Positions 25,179 to 34,308 of a stretch of 64,000 nt of DNA are shown here, piece by piece. Positions within the stretch are counted from its first letter, which is position 1. Each line of letters starts with the position of its first letter. The stretch is from Stenotrophomonas humi (GTDB lineage: Bacteria; Pseudomonadota; Gammaproteobacteria; Xanthomonadales; Xanthomonadaceae). The DNA lies in the NCBI RefSeq assembly GCF_001431415.1, contig NZ_LDJI01000004.1, positions 1 to 64,000 of the forward strand, written 5' to 3'. The notes beneath the pieces were generated by a model. It was not told the origin of the DNA. It did not search any database and saw only the letters and a program-made list of their open reading frames with translations. A program made the translations under genes and the position numbers.

Positions 25179-27109
25179 TGGGTTTTACCAGGCAGCCGGC
25201 GGAAGCGACGGTCGACGGCGGTGATGAAGCCGCCCAGGGCCATCAACGCGGCGCCCAGCCAGATCCAGCGGACAAAGGGTTTGATCTGCACACGCACGGC
25301 CCAGGAGCCGTCGCCCAGTGATTCTCCCAGTGCGACATAGATATCGCCACCCAGCGCGGGATGAATGCCGGCTTCGGTCATCGGCTGGCCGCCGCTGGCA
25401 TACATGCGTTTTTCGGGATGGAGCCGGGTGATCAGCGTGTCGTCGCGCAGCACCTTCAGGTGGCCGCGATCAGAGTGATAGTTGGGGCCTTCGCTGGCAT
25501 CCACGCCTTCAAATACCAACGTGTAGCCACCTGCATTCACGGACTGGCCGGGTGCCAAAGCCACTTCGTGCTGCACGTTGAGCGCTTCCACCAGCAGGGC
25601 GCCGACCAGGAACACCGCAATGCCCAGATGTCCGATCAGCATGCCGGTCATCTCGGCAGACAAACGGCCGCCGTTGCGCAGGCGTGTCCACAGGTAGTAC
25701 AGCGTGCCGCCGGCCACCCACGCCGCGCCGGCAATGCCGGCGGCGGCCTTGAGCTTGCCCTGGGGGGCCATGAACCAGCCGACCACGCCCAGCACCACCG
25801 CCAGCAGCGCCCACGGTGCCAGCAAGGCGAGCGGGCGCATGCCCTGTTCACGCTGCCAGCGGGTCAGCGGGCCGAACGGCAGCAGCAACACCAGTGGCGC
25901 CATCAGCACCACGAACAGCGTGCCGAAGTAGGGCGGCCCCACCGATACCTTGCCCAGGTCCAGCGCATCGGCAAGCAGGGGATAGAGCGTGCCCAGCAGC
26001 ACCATCGCGCAGGCGCAGGTGAGCAGAAGGTTGTTCGCAAGCAGCAGCGTTTCGCGCGAATTGAGGGCGAAGGCGCGATTGGTGGAGCGTGCATTGCCGC
26101 CAACCGACGGCGCGCGCAGTACGTACAGCAGCAGCGAGCTGCCGACCACCAGCGCAAGGAAGATCAGGATGAACAAGCCGCGCGCGGGGTCGGCGGCGAA
26201 GGAGTGCACGCTGGTCAGCACGCCCGAGCGCACCAGGAACGTCCCCAGCAACGACAGCGCGAAGGCGGCGATGGCGAGCAGCAACGTCCATCCGATGAAT
26301 ACGCCGCGCTTCTCGGTGGCGGCCTGCGAATGCAGCAACGCCGCACCCACCAGCCACGGCATGAAACTGGCGTTTTCCACCGGGTCCCAGAACCACCAAC
26401 CGCCCCAGCCGAGTTCGTAATAGGCCCACCAGCTGCCCAGCGCGATGCCAAGGGTAAGGAAGCCCCACGCGGCGTTGGTCCAGGGCCGTGTCCAGCGCAG
26501 CCAGCGCACGTCGATATGGCCGTCGAGCAGGGCGGCGATGGCGAAGGCGAACGGTACGACAAAGCCGACGTAGCCGATGTACAGCAACGGCGGATGGATG
26601 ATCAGCCCCGGGTCCTGCAGCAACGGGTTGAGGTCATGGCCTTCGCCAGGCGACGGCAACAGCCGTGCGAACGGGTTGGAGGTGAACAACAGGAAGGCCA
26701 GGAAGCCCACGCTGATCATGCCCATCACCGACAGCACACGGGCCATCACCGGGTCGGGCAGCTGGCGCGAAAACGCGCTTACCGCCGCACTCCACAGTGC
26801 CAGTACCAATGTCCACAACAGCAACGAACCTTCGTGCGCGCCCCATACCGCCGAGTAGCGGTAAATCATCGGCAGCAGCGAGTTGGAGTTTTCCGCGACG
26901 TAGCGCAGCGAGAAATCCTGGCGGACGAAGGCGATGGTCAGCACCACGAAGGCGCCCAGCACCATGGCCAGCTGCAGCATGGCGGCGGGGCGTGCGATGG
27001 CCATCAGCGTGGGCTGTCGGCGTTGTGCCCCGACCAGCGGAAGAACGCTCTGCAGCAGTGCTGCAAGCAGCGAAAGGATCAGCAGTACCTGTCCGATTTC
27101 AGCGAGCAC
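25175..27109 (-). CDS. ccmF: Cytochrome c haem lyase subunit CcmF
   Basis: A 644-residue inner-membrane protein with about 15 helices, the core of the haem ligase joining haem to apocytochrome c. The tryptophan-rich haem-handling motif WGGWWFWDPVENASFMPW is intact, and conserved His residues such as in the GLIIHPPLLY segment flank it. Near the C-terminus is the large periplasmic domain (HPALGGDIYVALGE). It follows ccmE directly. Confidence 0.96.
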   Translation of the reverse strand: MLAEIGQVLLILSLLAALLQSVLPLVGAQRRQPTLMAIARPAAMLQLAMVLGAFVVLTIAFVRQDFSLRYVAENSNSLLPMIYRYSAVWGAHEGSLLLWTLVLALWSAAVSAFSRQLPDPVMARVLSVMGMISVGFLAFLLFTSNPFARLLPSPGEGHDLNPLLQDPGLIIHPPLLYIGYVGFVVPFAFAIAALLDGHIDVRWLRWTRPWTNAAWGFLTLGIALGSWWAYYELGWGGWWFWDPVENASFMPWLVGAALLHSQAATEKRGVFIGWTLLLAIAAFALSLLGTFLVRSGVLTSVHSFAADPARGLFILIFLALVVGSSLLLYVLRAPSVGGNARSTNRAFALNSRETLLLANNLLLTCACAMVLLGTLYPLLADALDLGKVSVGPPYFGTLFVVLMAPLVLLLPFGPLTRWQREQGMRPLALLAPWALLAVVLGVVGWFMAPQGKLKAAAGIAGAAWVAGGTLYYLWTRLRNGGRLSAEMTGMLIGHLGIAVFLVGALLVEALNVQHEVALAPGQSVNAGGYTLVFEGVDASEGPNYHSDRGHLKVLRDDTLITRLHPEKRMYASGGQPMTEAGIHPALGGDIYVALGESLGDGSWAVRVQIKPFVRWIWLGAALMALGGFITAVDRRFRRLPGKTQ

Positions 27110-27577
27110 TCAGGGCGTTTCCATTGCAGGGGCGGTAGCCGGGACCTGATGCTTGGTATGTGCCTGGCCCATCTTGTCGGCCAGCTCCTTGGGCATGTAG
27201 GTCTCGTCGTGTTTGGCCAGAACGTCCTCGGCCACGAACACGCCATCGATCATGCGCCCGGTGGCAACCACGGCCTGACCCTCACGGAACAGGTCGGGCA
27301 GGATGCGGTCGTAGCTGACCGGAAGCATGGCGTCGCCGTCGGTCACCTCGAAACGCGCCAGCAATGCGCCGGGTTCCCGTTTGAACGAACCTTTGCCGAC
27401 CATCCCGCCCAGACGGAACCGCGCCTCTGGCGGGACCTTGCCGGCGTGTACTTCGGCCGGCGTATAGAGATAGGCGATGTTGCGCTGCAGGGCGGTGGCC
27501 ACCAGGGCAACCGCGATCCCGGCGACGGCCAGCACCAGCACCACCAGCAACAGACGACGGCGTTGGGTAGGGCTCAT
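27110..27577 (-). CDS. ccmE: Haem chaperone CcmE
   Basis: A 155-residue periplasmic haem carrier anchored by one N-terminal helix (residues 9-30). The haem-binding His123 is in [10 protein letters not shown] with Tyr127 close by, the invariant HxxxY motif. It receives haem from CcmC and hands it to CcmF. The start overlaps the stop of ccmD. Confidence 0.96.
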   Translation of the reverse strand: MSPTQRRRLLLVVLVLAVAGIAVALVATALQRNIAYLYTPAEVHAGKVPPEARFRLGGMVGKGSFKREPGALLARFEVTDGDAMLPVSYDRILPDLFREGQAVVATGRMIDGVFVAEDVLAKHDETYMPKELADKMGQAHTKHQVPATAPAMETP

Positions 27578-27747
27578 CGGCTCAACTCCTCTTCCACCGG
27601 CGTGGCGGCAGCACGCTTGGCGCGGACCACGCGGTTGCGGGCTTCACGCAGTTGTTGACGGATCTGCAGGCGCGGCACGATGAAATCCCAGGCCAGCACA
27701 ATGAAGAAAACGGCATACGCCATGGCCACGTACTTGAAATAGCTCAT
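27574..27747 (-). CDS. ccmD: Haem exporter protein CcmD
   Basis: A 57-residue protein, start [15 protein letters not shown], with one transmembrane helix followed by a basic tail ([21 protein letters not shown]), as expected for CcmD. It helps release haem-loaded CcmE from the CcmABC complex. It overlaps ccmC by four bases at its start and ccmE by four bases at its end, completing the operon order ccmC-D-E. Confidence 0.93.
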   Translation of the reverse strand: MSYFKYVAMAYAVFFIVLAWDFIVPRLQIRQQLREARNRVVRAKRAAATPVEEELSR

Positions 27748-28496
27748 GACGATTTCTCCATCCGCTCACGCAGCCACGCCTTGCCGGTTTCGCGCCGCAG
27801 GTTGTCGGCGCGTGCGCGTGACAGCAGTGAGCCGACAAACCAGAACTTGGTGGCCAGCACCATGATCCACAGCGGCAGCACCATGCTGCTGTCCATGCTG
27901 GATTCGCCGAACACGCGGATGGTCTGCCCTTGGTGCAGCGAGTTCCACCACAGTACCGAGTAGCGGATGACCGGCAGCAGCGCCACACCGACGATGGACA
28001 GCAGGCCTGCGGCACGCGCGGCCGCGCGGCGGTCGTCGATGGCGCCGTACAGGCCCATCACGCCGAGGTAGAGGAACAGCAGGATCAGTTCGGTGGTCAG
28101 CCGTGGGTCCCAATCCCACCAGGTGCCCCACATCGGCTTGCCCCAGATGCTGCCGGTCAACAGCGTGATCAGAGTGAACGCTGCGCCGATCGGTGCGCAG
28201 GCCATGGCCAGGATCTCGCACAGTTTGATGCGCCATATCAGCGCGATGGCACTGTAGAAGGCCATCAATCCGAACACGAACAGGCTCATCCATGCCGCTG
28301 GCACGTGGATGTAGAGGATGCGGAAGCTGTCACCCTGCTGGTAGTCGGCCGGCACCACCGCCAGCGCCTGCCACAGGCCGTAGCCGAACAGCGGCAGCGA
28401 AATGACGTAACACCACGTTGACCAGCGGGCGGCGAAGGTGTCGAAGTAGGGCGGAGAGCCCAGCTTGTGAAACCAACCTACTAAACCTTTGAACAT
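27744..28496 (-). CDS. ccmC: Haem exporter/ligase membrane protein CcmC
   Basis: A 250-residue membrane protein with six helices and the tryptophan-rich motif WGTWWDWDPRLTTEL. It binds haem and attaches it to CcmE. Unlike most ccm operons, its start is separated by about 960 bases from the ccmB stop by a TetR gene, so the ccmC-I part may have its own promoter in 28497-28714. Confidence 0.96.
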   Translation of the reverse strand: MFKGLVGWFHKLGSPPYFDTFAARWSTWCYVISLPLFGYGLWQALAVVPADYQQGDSFRILYIHVPAAWMSLFVFGLMAFYSAIALIWRIKLCEILAMACAPIGAAFTLITLLTGSIWGKPMWGTWWDWDPRLTTELILLFLYLGVMGLYGAIDDRRAAARAAGLLSIVGVALLPVIRYSVLWWNSLHQGQTIRVFGESSMDSSMVLPLWIMVLATKFWFVGSLLSRARADNLRRETGKAWLRERMEKSS

Positions 28497-28714
28497 CCGC
28501 TCGCTCGCTGAGGAAGACCAAGGCCAGATCGCATGGAGCGTCCCGGCCGGCTGGGTACCGCGCAGGGGCGGCGCCGTTGCTGTTTCAGACCCGGCTCAAG
28601 ATACCTGAAATCTACCGGGTGGTCGGCCAATACGAGGCCTGCAGGGCGGCGTGCGACCAACGGTCGCAGCGGAACATGCCCGATGCACTCACGCTGCGCT
28701 GCGGCAAAACCCGA

Positions 28715-29413
28715 TCAAGTGCGCGGCAGCACGCCGGACAGGAACAGGCGCACCGCCAGCCGCGCCTGTTGCTTGGCATGCGGAACATCGTCTGGACTCA
28801 TGCGGCCGTTGACCGAGCGCAGGATCAGGCCACCGATCACCATCATGTAGAACAGGTGGGCACTGCGGTCGGGATCTTCCACATACAGGCGGCCGGCTTC
28901 GGTCTCGCGTTGGAAGTACTCATTCAACAGCGCTTCCATCGGTTCCACGCCATGGGCCTGGAACCAGTCACGCAGCTCCGGCAGGCGCATGCCCTCGGAG
29001 ATGACCACGCGGTGGCAGGCAATCCGTGCGGGAGTGAGAATTTCCTCGACCATCCGGTAGGCGGCCTGTTCAAGCGCTTCATCCGGCGGCAGCGGGGACT
29101 GCATCAACTCGTCCAGGCTCTGCCCGAAGCTGTCGATGCTGCGCTCCATCAATGCATGCACCAATCCGGTCTTGTCGCCGAATGCGCGGTACAGGGTAGC
29201 CATGGAGCCGCCGGCGCGTTTGACGATGTCGGACAGCCGTGCGGCCTGGTAGCCCTTCTCGTTGAACACTTCGGTCGCTGCTTCGAGGAATTTCTCCACG
29301 CGCAGTTCGCCGCGGCGCTGCAGTTCGACCGCAGGGCGGGGCGGGAGGGAGGGTTTCCCCGTTTCCGAGGTGTTCGGGCGGTGCCGGTTGGACATGGTGG
29401 GCAACAGGGCCAT
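28715..29413 (-). CDS. TetR/AcrR-family regulator inserted in the ccm operon
   Basis: A 232-residue DNA-binding repressor-type protein: N-terminal helix-turn-helix (FLEAATEVFNEKGYQAARLSDIVKRAG then GSMATLYRAFGDKTGLV) and a C-terminal ligand domain resembling AefR-like TetR proteins (ACHRVVISEGMRLPEL). Start is ATG 29413 or ATG 29395; neither has a clear ribosome site. It lies 42 bases after ccmB, in the same direction. An inverted repeat ATACCG-N9-CGGTAT just upstream (29430-29450) could be its own operator. Target genes and ligand are unknown. Confidence 0.9.
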   Translation of the reverse strand: MALLPTMSNRHRPNTSETGKPSLPPRPAVELQRRGELRVEKFLEAATEVFNEKGYQAARLSDIVKRAGGSMATLYRAFGDKTGLVHALMERSIDSFGQSLDELMQSPLPPDEALEQAAYRMVEEILTPARIACHRVVISEGMRLPELRDWFQAHGVEPMEALLNEYFQRETEAGRLYVEDPDRSAHLFYMMVIGGLILRSVNGRMSPDDVPHAKQQARLAVRLFLSGVLPRT

Positions 29414-29429
29414 GAAGCAGGCTGAGAGA

Positions 29430-29450
29430 ATACCGTTGTTTGCGCGGTAT
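29430..29450. promoter_or_regulatory. Inverted repeat upstream of the TetR gene, possible operator
   Basis: ATACCG (29430-29435) and CGGTAT (29445-29450) form a perfect 6-bp inverted repeat with a 9-base spacer, 17 bases upstream of the TetR start and just inside the gap from ccmB. Size and place fit autoregulation by a TetR dimer, but this is inference. Confidence 0.4.
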
Positions 29451-29455
29451 ACGAA

Positions 29456-30151
29456 TTACGAATTGGCGATGCGGATGGCGGCCGCGGCGGTGAGCGGGGC
29501 CAGCAGGGCGCAGACCACCAGTCCGGCAGCGAGCATCAGCAGCGGACCGGCGGGGTCGAAGCCCCGGGCAGCCAGGGCCACGGCACCCGCACCGAAAACC
29601 AGAACCGGTACGTACAGCGGCAACACCAGCAAAGCGAGCAGGATGCCGGCGCGGCGCATGCCCACGGTCAGGGCGGCGACCACCGCGCCCAGCAGGCTCA
29701 GCAGCGGCGTGCCCAGTGCCAGTGCGGCCAGCAGCGCCGGCAGCTGTTCGCGCGGCAGGTGCATCAGCTCGGCCAGCAACGGGCTGACCAGAACCAGGGG
29801 GAAGGCGGTGGTCAGCCAATGCGAGAACACCCGCACCGCGACCAGCCATGCCAGCGGAACGGGCGACAACAGCCACTGTTCCAGCGAGCCATCCTCGGCA
29901 TCGCTGCGGAACAGGGTGTCCAGCGACAACAGGCCGGCCAGCAGGATGGACAGCCACAACACGGCCGAGGCCACGCTCTGCAGCAGTTCCGGCTCCCCGC
30001 CCAGTGCCAGTGCGAACAGCGCCACCACCAGCACGGCGAACAGAATGGGCTGTGCCGCATCGCCGCGCCGCCGCCACAACAACCGCAGGTCGCGTGCGAG
30101 CAGGGACTTGGCGGCGGTCATCAAGGTGGGCCGCGGACCGGGCAGGCTCAT
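29456..30151 (-). CDS. ccmB: Haem exporter permease CcmB
   Basis: A 231-residue six-helix membrane subunit of the CcmABC complex. Conserved features include [15 protein letters not shown] at the N-terminus, [23 protein letters not shown] and [15 protein letters not shown]. The start overlaps the ccmA stop by four bases. Together with CcmA it drives the ATP-dependent release of holo-CcmE. Confidence 0.95.
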   Translation of the reverse strand: MSLPGPRPTLMTAAKSLLARDLRLLWRRRGDAAQPILFAVLVVALFALALGGEPELLQSVASAVLWLSILLAGLLSLDTLFRSDAEDGSLEQWLLSPVPLAWLVAVRVFSHWLTTAFPLVLVSPLLAELMHLPREQLPALLAALALGTPLLSLLGAVVAALTVGMRRAGILLALLVLPLYVPVLVFGAGAVALAARGFDPAGPLLMLAAGLVVCALLAPLTAAAAIRIANS

Positions 30152-30807
30152 GCGGCGTGCTCCTGCGGTTGGGCGCTGGCAAGCACCAGGGTGCGGTTGC
30201 GGACCGGCGGCGCCGCGTAGGCACCGTGCGTGGTGACCAGTGCGGCACCACCGCTGCGCAGGTGTGCGGAGATCATGCGATTGACCAGATTGATGCCATC
30301 CAGGTCCAGGTTGGCGTAAGGCTCATCGAGCAGCCACAACGGTGCGGGCGACAACCACACGCGCGCCAGCGAGAGACGCTTTTTCTGCCCGGCGGAGAGC
30401 TGCCGCACCAGCGTGTCCTCATAGCCGGCCAGGCCGACGATGGCCAGGGCATTGCCCGGCATCTGCCGCGCGCGACGCCCTTGCAGGCCGCACATCAGGT
30501 GCAGGTTCTCCAGCGTGCCCAGGTCCTGCTTGAGCGCGGTGAGGTGGCTTAGATAGGCCATGTAGCGGGAGCGCTCGTTGCTGTTGGCCGGCCGGCCGTC
30601 GATGTCGATCTGGCCATCATCCGGGCGCAGCAGCCCGGCCAGCACGCGCAACAGCGTGGTCTTGCCGGCGCCATTGCCGCCCTGTACCAGCAGCGCTTCG
30701 CCGGCATCCACATGCAGGTCCAGCGGGCCGAACACCGGGTCATCATTGCGGGTGAAGCGCAGGCCGCGTGCGGCGAGCAGCGGCGGGGTGTTCGGGGAAT
30801 CAATCAT
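30148..30807 (-). CDS. ccmA: Haem exporter ATP-binding protein CcmA
   Basis: A 219-residue ABC ATPase with Walker [10 protein letters not shown], signature [16 protein letters not shown] and Walker [13 protein letters not shown]. First gene of the ccm operon. ATG 30807 gives [16 protein letters not shown]; the frame continues upstream to 30951 without family-like sequence. The 176 bases up to the divergent aminotransferase gene should hold promoters for both directions. Confidence 0.95.
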   Translation of the reverse strand: MIDSPNTPPLLAARGLRFTRNDDPVFGPLDLHVDAGEALLVQGGNGAGKTTLLRVLAGLLRPDDGQIDIDGRPANSNERSRYMAYLSHLTALKQDLGTLENLHLMCGLQGRRARQMPGNALAIVGLAGYEDTLVRQLSAGQKKRLSLARVWLSPAPLWLLDEPYANLDLDGINLVNRMISAHLRSGGAALVTTHGAYAAPPVRNRTLVLASAQPQEHAA

Positions 30808-30983
30808 CGGATCGGCGCTTCCGTCCTTGGGGTGGCAGCGCAGGCTGGCTGGCGCATGGGGCGGCGGCATTATAGACCCGCCCTGATGGGCCATATGAGG
30901 CAGGATCGCGCGCAGCGCGCGCTGTCCCCCTGCTGCCGGCTTTGCGTACACTCGCTGCTCTCTTCCCCCGTGTGTACGTACCG

Positions 30984-32132
30984 ATGCAGCCGCAGACCAA
31001 GTTGCCCAAGGTGGGCACCACCATTTTCACCGTGATGTCGCAGATGGCCGCCGAGCATGGCGCCGTGAATCTGGGGCAGGGTTTTCCGGATTTCCCGGCA
31101 CCGCAGCGCCTGGTCGACGAAACCGCCAAGGCCATGCGCGAGGGTTTCAACCAATACGCGCCGATGACCGGCGTGGCACCGCTGCGCCAGGCCATCGCGC
31201 AGAAGGCGTTGGATTGCTACGGCGCGCAGGTCGACCCGGACAGCGAGATCACGGTCACCTCCGGTGGTACCGAAGCCATCTTCAATGCGATCCATGCCGT
31301 GGTGCGGGCAGGGGATGAAGTGATCGTGCTCGACCCGGCCTACGACTGCTACGAGCCGGCCATCGACCTGGCCGGTGCGCGTGCCGTGCATGTGGCGTTG
31401 GACCCGCAGACCTTCGCGGTTGACTGGGACAAGGTGCGCGCGGCGATCACACCCAAGACCCGCATGCTGATGGTCAACACGCCACATAACCCGTCCGGCG
31501 CGATGTTGTCCGCTGCCGACATGCAGGCGCTGATCGAAGTGCTGCGTGGCACCGATATCTATCTGATTTCCGATGAGGTGTACGAGCACATCATCTATGA
31601 CGGCGTGCGTCACGAATCGGCATTGCGTTACCCGGAACTGCGCGAGCGCGCATTCGTCATTTCAAGTTTCGGCAAGACTTACCATTGCACCGGCTGGAAG
31701 ATCGGCTACGCCATCGCGCCGCCGGCAATGACTGCCGAGTTCCGCAAGGTCCATCAGTACAACACCTTCACCACTTTCAGCCCGGCGCAATATGGCTTTG
31801 CCGCGATGATCCGTGACGAGCCGGAGCATCACCTGGAGCTGGGGGCGTTCTATCAGGCAAAGCGTGACCGTTTCCGCGACCAGCTGCTGACCACTCGCCT
31901 GAAGCCGTTGCCTGTTCCCGGTGGCTATTTCCAGCTGGTGGATTATTCGGCGATCAGTGACCTGCCCGATCATGAGTTCGTGAAGTGGCTGACCATCGAG
32001 AAGGGCGTCACCGCCATCCCGCTGTCACCGTTCTATGAAACGCCACCGGCCGGGCAGCGCCTGGTCCGCCTGTGCTTCGCCAAGAACGACGCCACGCTGG
32101 ATGCTGCGATCGAGCGACTGCAGAAACTGTGA
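30984..32132 (+). CDS. PLP-dependent methionine/glutamine aminotransferase (YbdL type)
   Basis: A 382-residue class I aminotransferase. PLP lysine is Lys231 in [17 protein letters not shown], the PLP-binding Asp197 is in [15 protein letters not shown], and [11 protein letters not shown] is present. The KTYHCTGWK signature and length match E. coli YbdL (methionine aminotransferase) and glutamine transaminase K. The next gene is an omega-amidase, the known partner: transamination of methionine-salvage 2-oxo acid with glutamine gives alpha-ketoglutaramate, which the amidase hydrolyses. I chose ATG 30984 ([11 protein letters not shown]) over 30942 by family length; no ribosome site is clear. Confidence 0.9.
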   Translation: MQPQTKLPKVGTTIFTVMSQMAAEHGAVNLGQGFPDFPAPQRLVDETAKAMREGFNQYAPMTGVAPLRQAIAQKALDCYGAQVDPDSEITVTSGGTEAIFNAIHAVVRAGDEVIVLDPAYDCYEPAIDLAGARAVHVALDPQTFAVDWDKVRAAITPKTRMLMVNTPHNPSGAMLSAADMQALIEVLRGTDIYLISDEVYEHIIYDGVRHESALRYPELRERAFVISSFGKTYHCTGWKIGYAIAPPAMTAEFRKVHQYNTFTTFSPAQYGFAAMIRDEPEHHLELGAFYQAKRDRFRDQLLTTRLKPLPVPGGYFQLVDYSAISDLPDHEFVKWLTIEKGVTAIPLSPFYETPPAGQRLVRLCFAKNDATLDAAIERLQKL

Positions 32133-32256
32133 TTCAAGGGCGGGGAGCGAGGAATAGGGGCGGGGAATGAAAGCTTCCTCGTTCCTGGTATGTACCTTCC
32201 TCGTTCGTGCTCTCCCGTTCCCTGTTCTCCATTTCCCCATTCCCGGCTTTTGAAAA
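32133..32256. repeat. Purine/pyrimidine-biased intergenic repeat
   Basis: The gap between the aminotransferase and the amidase is made of GGGGAGCGAGGAATAGG and GGGGAATGAAAG, followed by TCCTCGTTCC, CTCCCGTTCCC and TTTCCCCATTCCC; the two halves are roughly complementary, so it can fold as a long imperfect hairpin. Similar GGGAATGGGG/TTTCC patterns recur at 53776-53920. Xanthomonad genomes carry related intergenic elements. Confidence 0.45.
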
Positions 32257-33072
32257 ATGAATGACCTTCGCATTTCCCTGGTGCAGGGCGACACCCGCTG
32301 GCATGACCCAGAGGCCAATCGCGCGTACTACGGCGCCTTGCTGGCACCGCTGGCAGGCACGACGGATCTGGTGATCCTGCCGGAGACGTTCACCAGCGGC
32401 TTTTCCAACGACGCTGTCGACAAGGCCGAGGACATGGATGGCCCCACTGTCGCGTGGATCCGAGAACAGGCGCGCGCGCTGAATGCGGTCGTCACCGGCA
32501 GCGTGCAGCTGCGTGTGGGCGAGGGCGTCTACAACCGACTGCTATGGGCCGCGCCGGACGGTGATCTGCAGTATTACGACAAGCGTCATCTGTTCCGTTT
32601 CGGCGGTGAGCACAAGCGCTACGCGGCCGGCGAAGCGCGCCTGTGCGTGGAGTTGAAAGGCTGGCGGATCAATCCACAGATCTGCTATGACCTGCGTTTC
32701 CCGGTGTTCTGCCGCAATCGCTTCGATGTAGAGCGGCCTGGGCAGATGGATTTCGACCTGCAGATCTTCGTCGCCAACTGGCCGTCGGCACGCGCTTACG
32801 CGTGGCAGACGCTGGCACGCGCACGTGCGATCGAAAACCTGTGCTACGTGGCCATCGTCAATCGTGTCGGCGTGGATGGAAATGGGCTGCATTATTCCGG
32901 TGACAGTGCGGTGATCGATTTTCTCGGTCAGCCGCAGCTGGAAATCCGCGAGCGCGAACAAGTTGTCACCACCACCATTTCAGCGGCGGCATTGGCAACC
33001 CATCGCGAGCGTTTCCCGGCGATGCTGGATGCCGATGCATTCACGCTTCCCGGCCCGGCGGCGGCTCGCTGA
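32257..33072 (+). CDS. Omega-amidase of the nitrilase superfamily (YafV/Nit2 type)
   Basis: A 271-residue carbon-nitrogen hydrolase with the full catalytic triad: Glu43 (ILPETFTSGF), Lys109 (YDKRHLFRFGGE) and Cys143 (PQICYDLRFP). The FGGEHKRYAAG stretch is typical of YafV/Nit2 omega-amidases, which hydrolyse alpha-ketoglutaramate and alpha-ketosuccinamate. Its pairing with a YbdL-type aminotransferase upstream supports a role in glutamine-driven methionine salvage. Starts at ATG 32257. Confidence 0.92.
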   Translation: MNDLRISLVQGDTRWHDPEANRAYYGALLAPLAGTTDLVILPETFTSGFSNDAVDKAEDMDGPTVAWIREQARALNAVVTGSVQLRVGEGVYNRLLWAAPDGDLQYYDKRHLFRFGGEHKRYAAGEARLCVELKGWRINPQICYDLRFPVFCRNRFDVERPGQMDFDLQIFVANWPSARAYAWQTLARARAIENLCYVAIVNRVGVDGNGLHYSGDSAVIDFLGQPQLEIREREQVVTTTISAAALATHRERFPAMLDADAFTLPGPAAAR

Positions 33073-33165
33073 ACCTCAACCCGATGTGGCGTCATTGACT
33101 GCGCTGCAAGACCGGATCGGGCTGGTAGGCTCGACATCGGTTTCAACACGCAGGAGGCTGCAACC

Positions 33166-33600
33166 ATGAAATTCACGATGGCAGTATTGGTGTTGTTGGC
33201 AGCAGCGGGCCTGATGCCGGCAGCACAGGCCGCGGGCAATATCGATTGCGAGTTGCGTTACAACTTGTCCGGTTGGTCGGCGTTCTACAAAACGGCGTCG
33301 GGCACGGGAACGATCACCTGTGACAACGGGACGAGCATACCGGTCAGGATCAGCGCCAAGGGCGGCGGCTTGACGGTGGGTCGTACCACCATCACCGATG
33401 GCCGTGGCAAATTCACCGGGGCATATTCCACCAATGACCTGCTCGGCACCTATGCTGCCGCCGAGGTGCATGCCAGTGCGTCGCGCGCCAGCGATGCACA
33501 GGTGATGACCAAGGGTGATGTCTCGCTGGCACTTGCGGGCACCGGCCGTGGCTGGAGCCTGGGTGTGGGCTTCGGCAATTTCGTGATTGAACGTCGCTGA
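33166..33600 (+). CDS. Small secreted protein, unknown function
   Basis: A 144-residue protein with a clear signal peptide (MKFTMAVLVLLAAAGLMPAAQA, cleavage near AQA). The mature part has two cysteines (DCEL, TCDN) that may form a disulfide and is rich in Gly, Ala and Thr with alternating beta-strand pattern and a closing GVGFGNFVIERR. The pattern recalls DUF992-like exported proteins, but I am not sure of the family. AGGAGG precedes the ATG. It stands alone after the omega-amidase gene. Confidence 0.75.
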   Translation: MKFTMAVLVLLAAAGLMPAAQAAGNIDCELRYNLSGWSAFYKTASGTGTITCDNGTSIPVRISAKGGGLTVGRTTITDGRGKFTGAYSTNDLLGTYAAAEVHASASRASDAQVMTKGDVSLALAGTGRGWSLGVGFGNFVIERR

Positions 33601-33649
33601 GGCAATGCTTGAGATTCAGAGCTTCTGGATTGAAAGCTCCTGAATTGAA

Positions 33650-33768
33650 TACCCCTCTCCCGTAGGCGGGAGTGGGGGGGGGAGAGAGGGCGCTTTTATG
33701 AGTAAGCAAAGCAAGAGCGCCCCTCATCCGCGCTTCGGGCACCTTCTCCCGCTTAAGGGAGAAGTGAC
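33650..33768. repeat. Two-arm palindromic intergenic repeat, copy 2
   Basis: One arm is CCCCTCTCCCG-TAGG-CGGGAG (33650-33670) with a G-run, the other is CCCCTCATCCGCGC-TTC-GGGCACC then TTCTCCCGC-TTAA-GGGAGAAG (33720-33768). The central part carries GGGCGC-TTTT and AAGAGCGCCC, which pair with each other. This is the same two-arm layout as at 1-94 and 63144-63294. Confidence 0.6.
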
Positions 33769-34252
33769 CACAGCAGCAACCGCCAAAGCCAACGCGGTCA
33801 CCCCTCCGTAGTCCCCGGAAACGCCCTCAGCGGGACCCACACAATCGACTTTGCGCATTCCGGTACTACGCGAATTCCTTCTGTGCAGCTGGCGCAGAAT
33901 CCATCCTCGCTCCGGTTCCAGCACAAGCGGCGGTTCCATCTGCCGCCGGCATTCGCCGGGTGGCTGTTGTCGTAGATGTGCCTTGTCGACAGATCGGGCA
34001 GTCGCTCGTCCAGCGTGAGCCGCGAGCGGTCGAGGCGTTGCCGGATTCCGGCCTCGGAAACAGCGTGTCCGCCGGCCGTGACACGATTGGCAATCTGCTG
34101 CAAATGCAACTCGGCGCTGCCCAGTCCGCGAAACCGGAGGCATGATTTCATGCTGCCCACAGACGTCGCACAGCAACGTGGGAGGAGAGGTTTGTCCAGT
34201 ATTCCCATGCAGGCGGCGTTCGGCTTGCCGGCACGGCTGGATGGCATGAAGC
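33769..34252. other. Stretch without a convincing gene; weak Cys-containing open frame
   Basis: The best open frame runs on the minus strand from about 34247 to 33798 (roughly 149 residues, with several Cys, e.g. RLCWNRSEDGFCASC). It begins beside the rluB terminator, shows no ribosome site and no family I recognise, yet its C-terminal half has protein-like composition. It may be a degraded gene or non-coding. No other feature is seen here. Confidence 0.3.
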
Positions 34253-34279
34253 AAAACGCCCGGTGCACTGCACCGGGCG
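34253..34279 (-). terminator. Rho-independent terminator after rluB
   Basis: CGCCCGGTG (34257-34265) pairs with CACCGGGCG (34271-34279) around a 5-base loop; on the minus strand the stem is followed by TTTTGCTTC. It lies 30 bases after the rluB stop and ends the scpA-scpB-rluB unit. Confidence 0.8.
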
Positions 34280-34308
34280 CTCTGCGTCAGAGGGCGTAGG
34301 GGCTGGAA

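Noticed and set aside
25361..27658. 765-codon open frame on the plus strand
   Set aside because: Antisense to ccmF and ccmE; shadow composition.
33798..34247. Cys-containing minus-strand frame near the rluB terminator
   Set aside because: Starts beside the terminator hairpin without a ribosome site and matches no family I know; kept only as a doubtful remnant.
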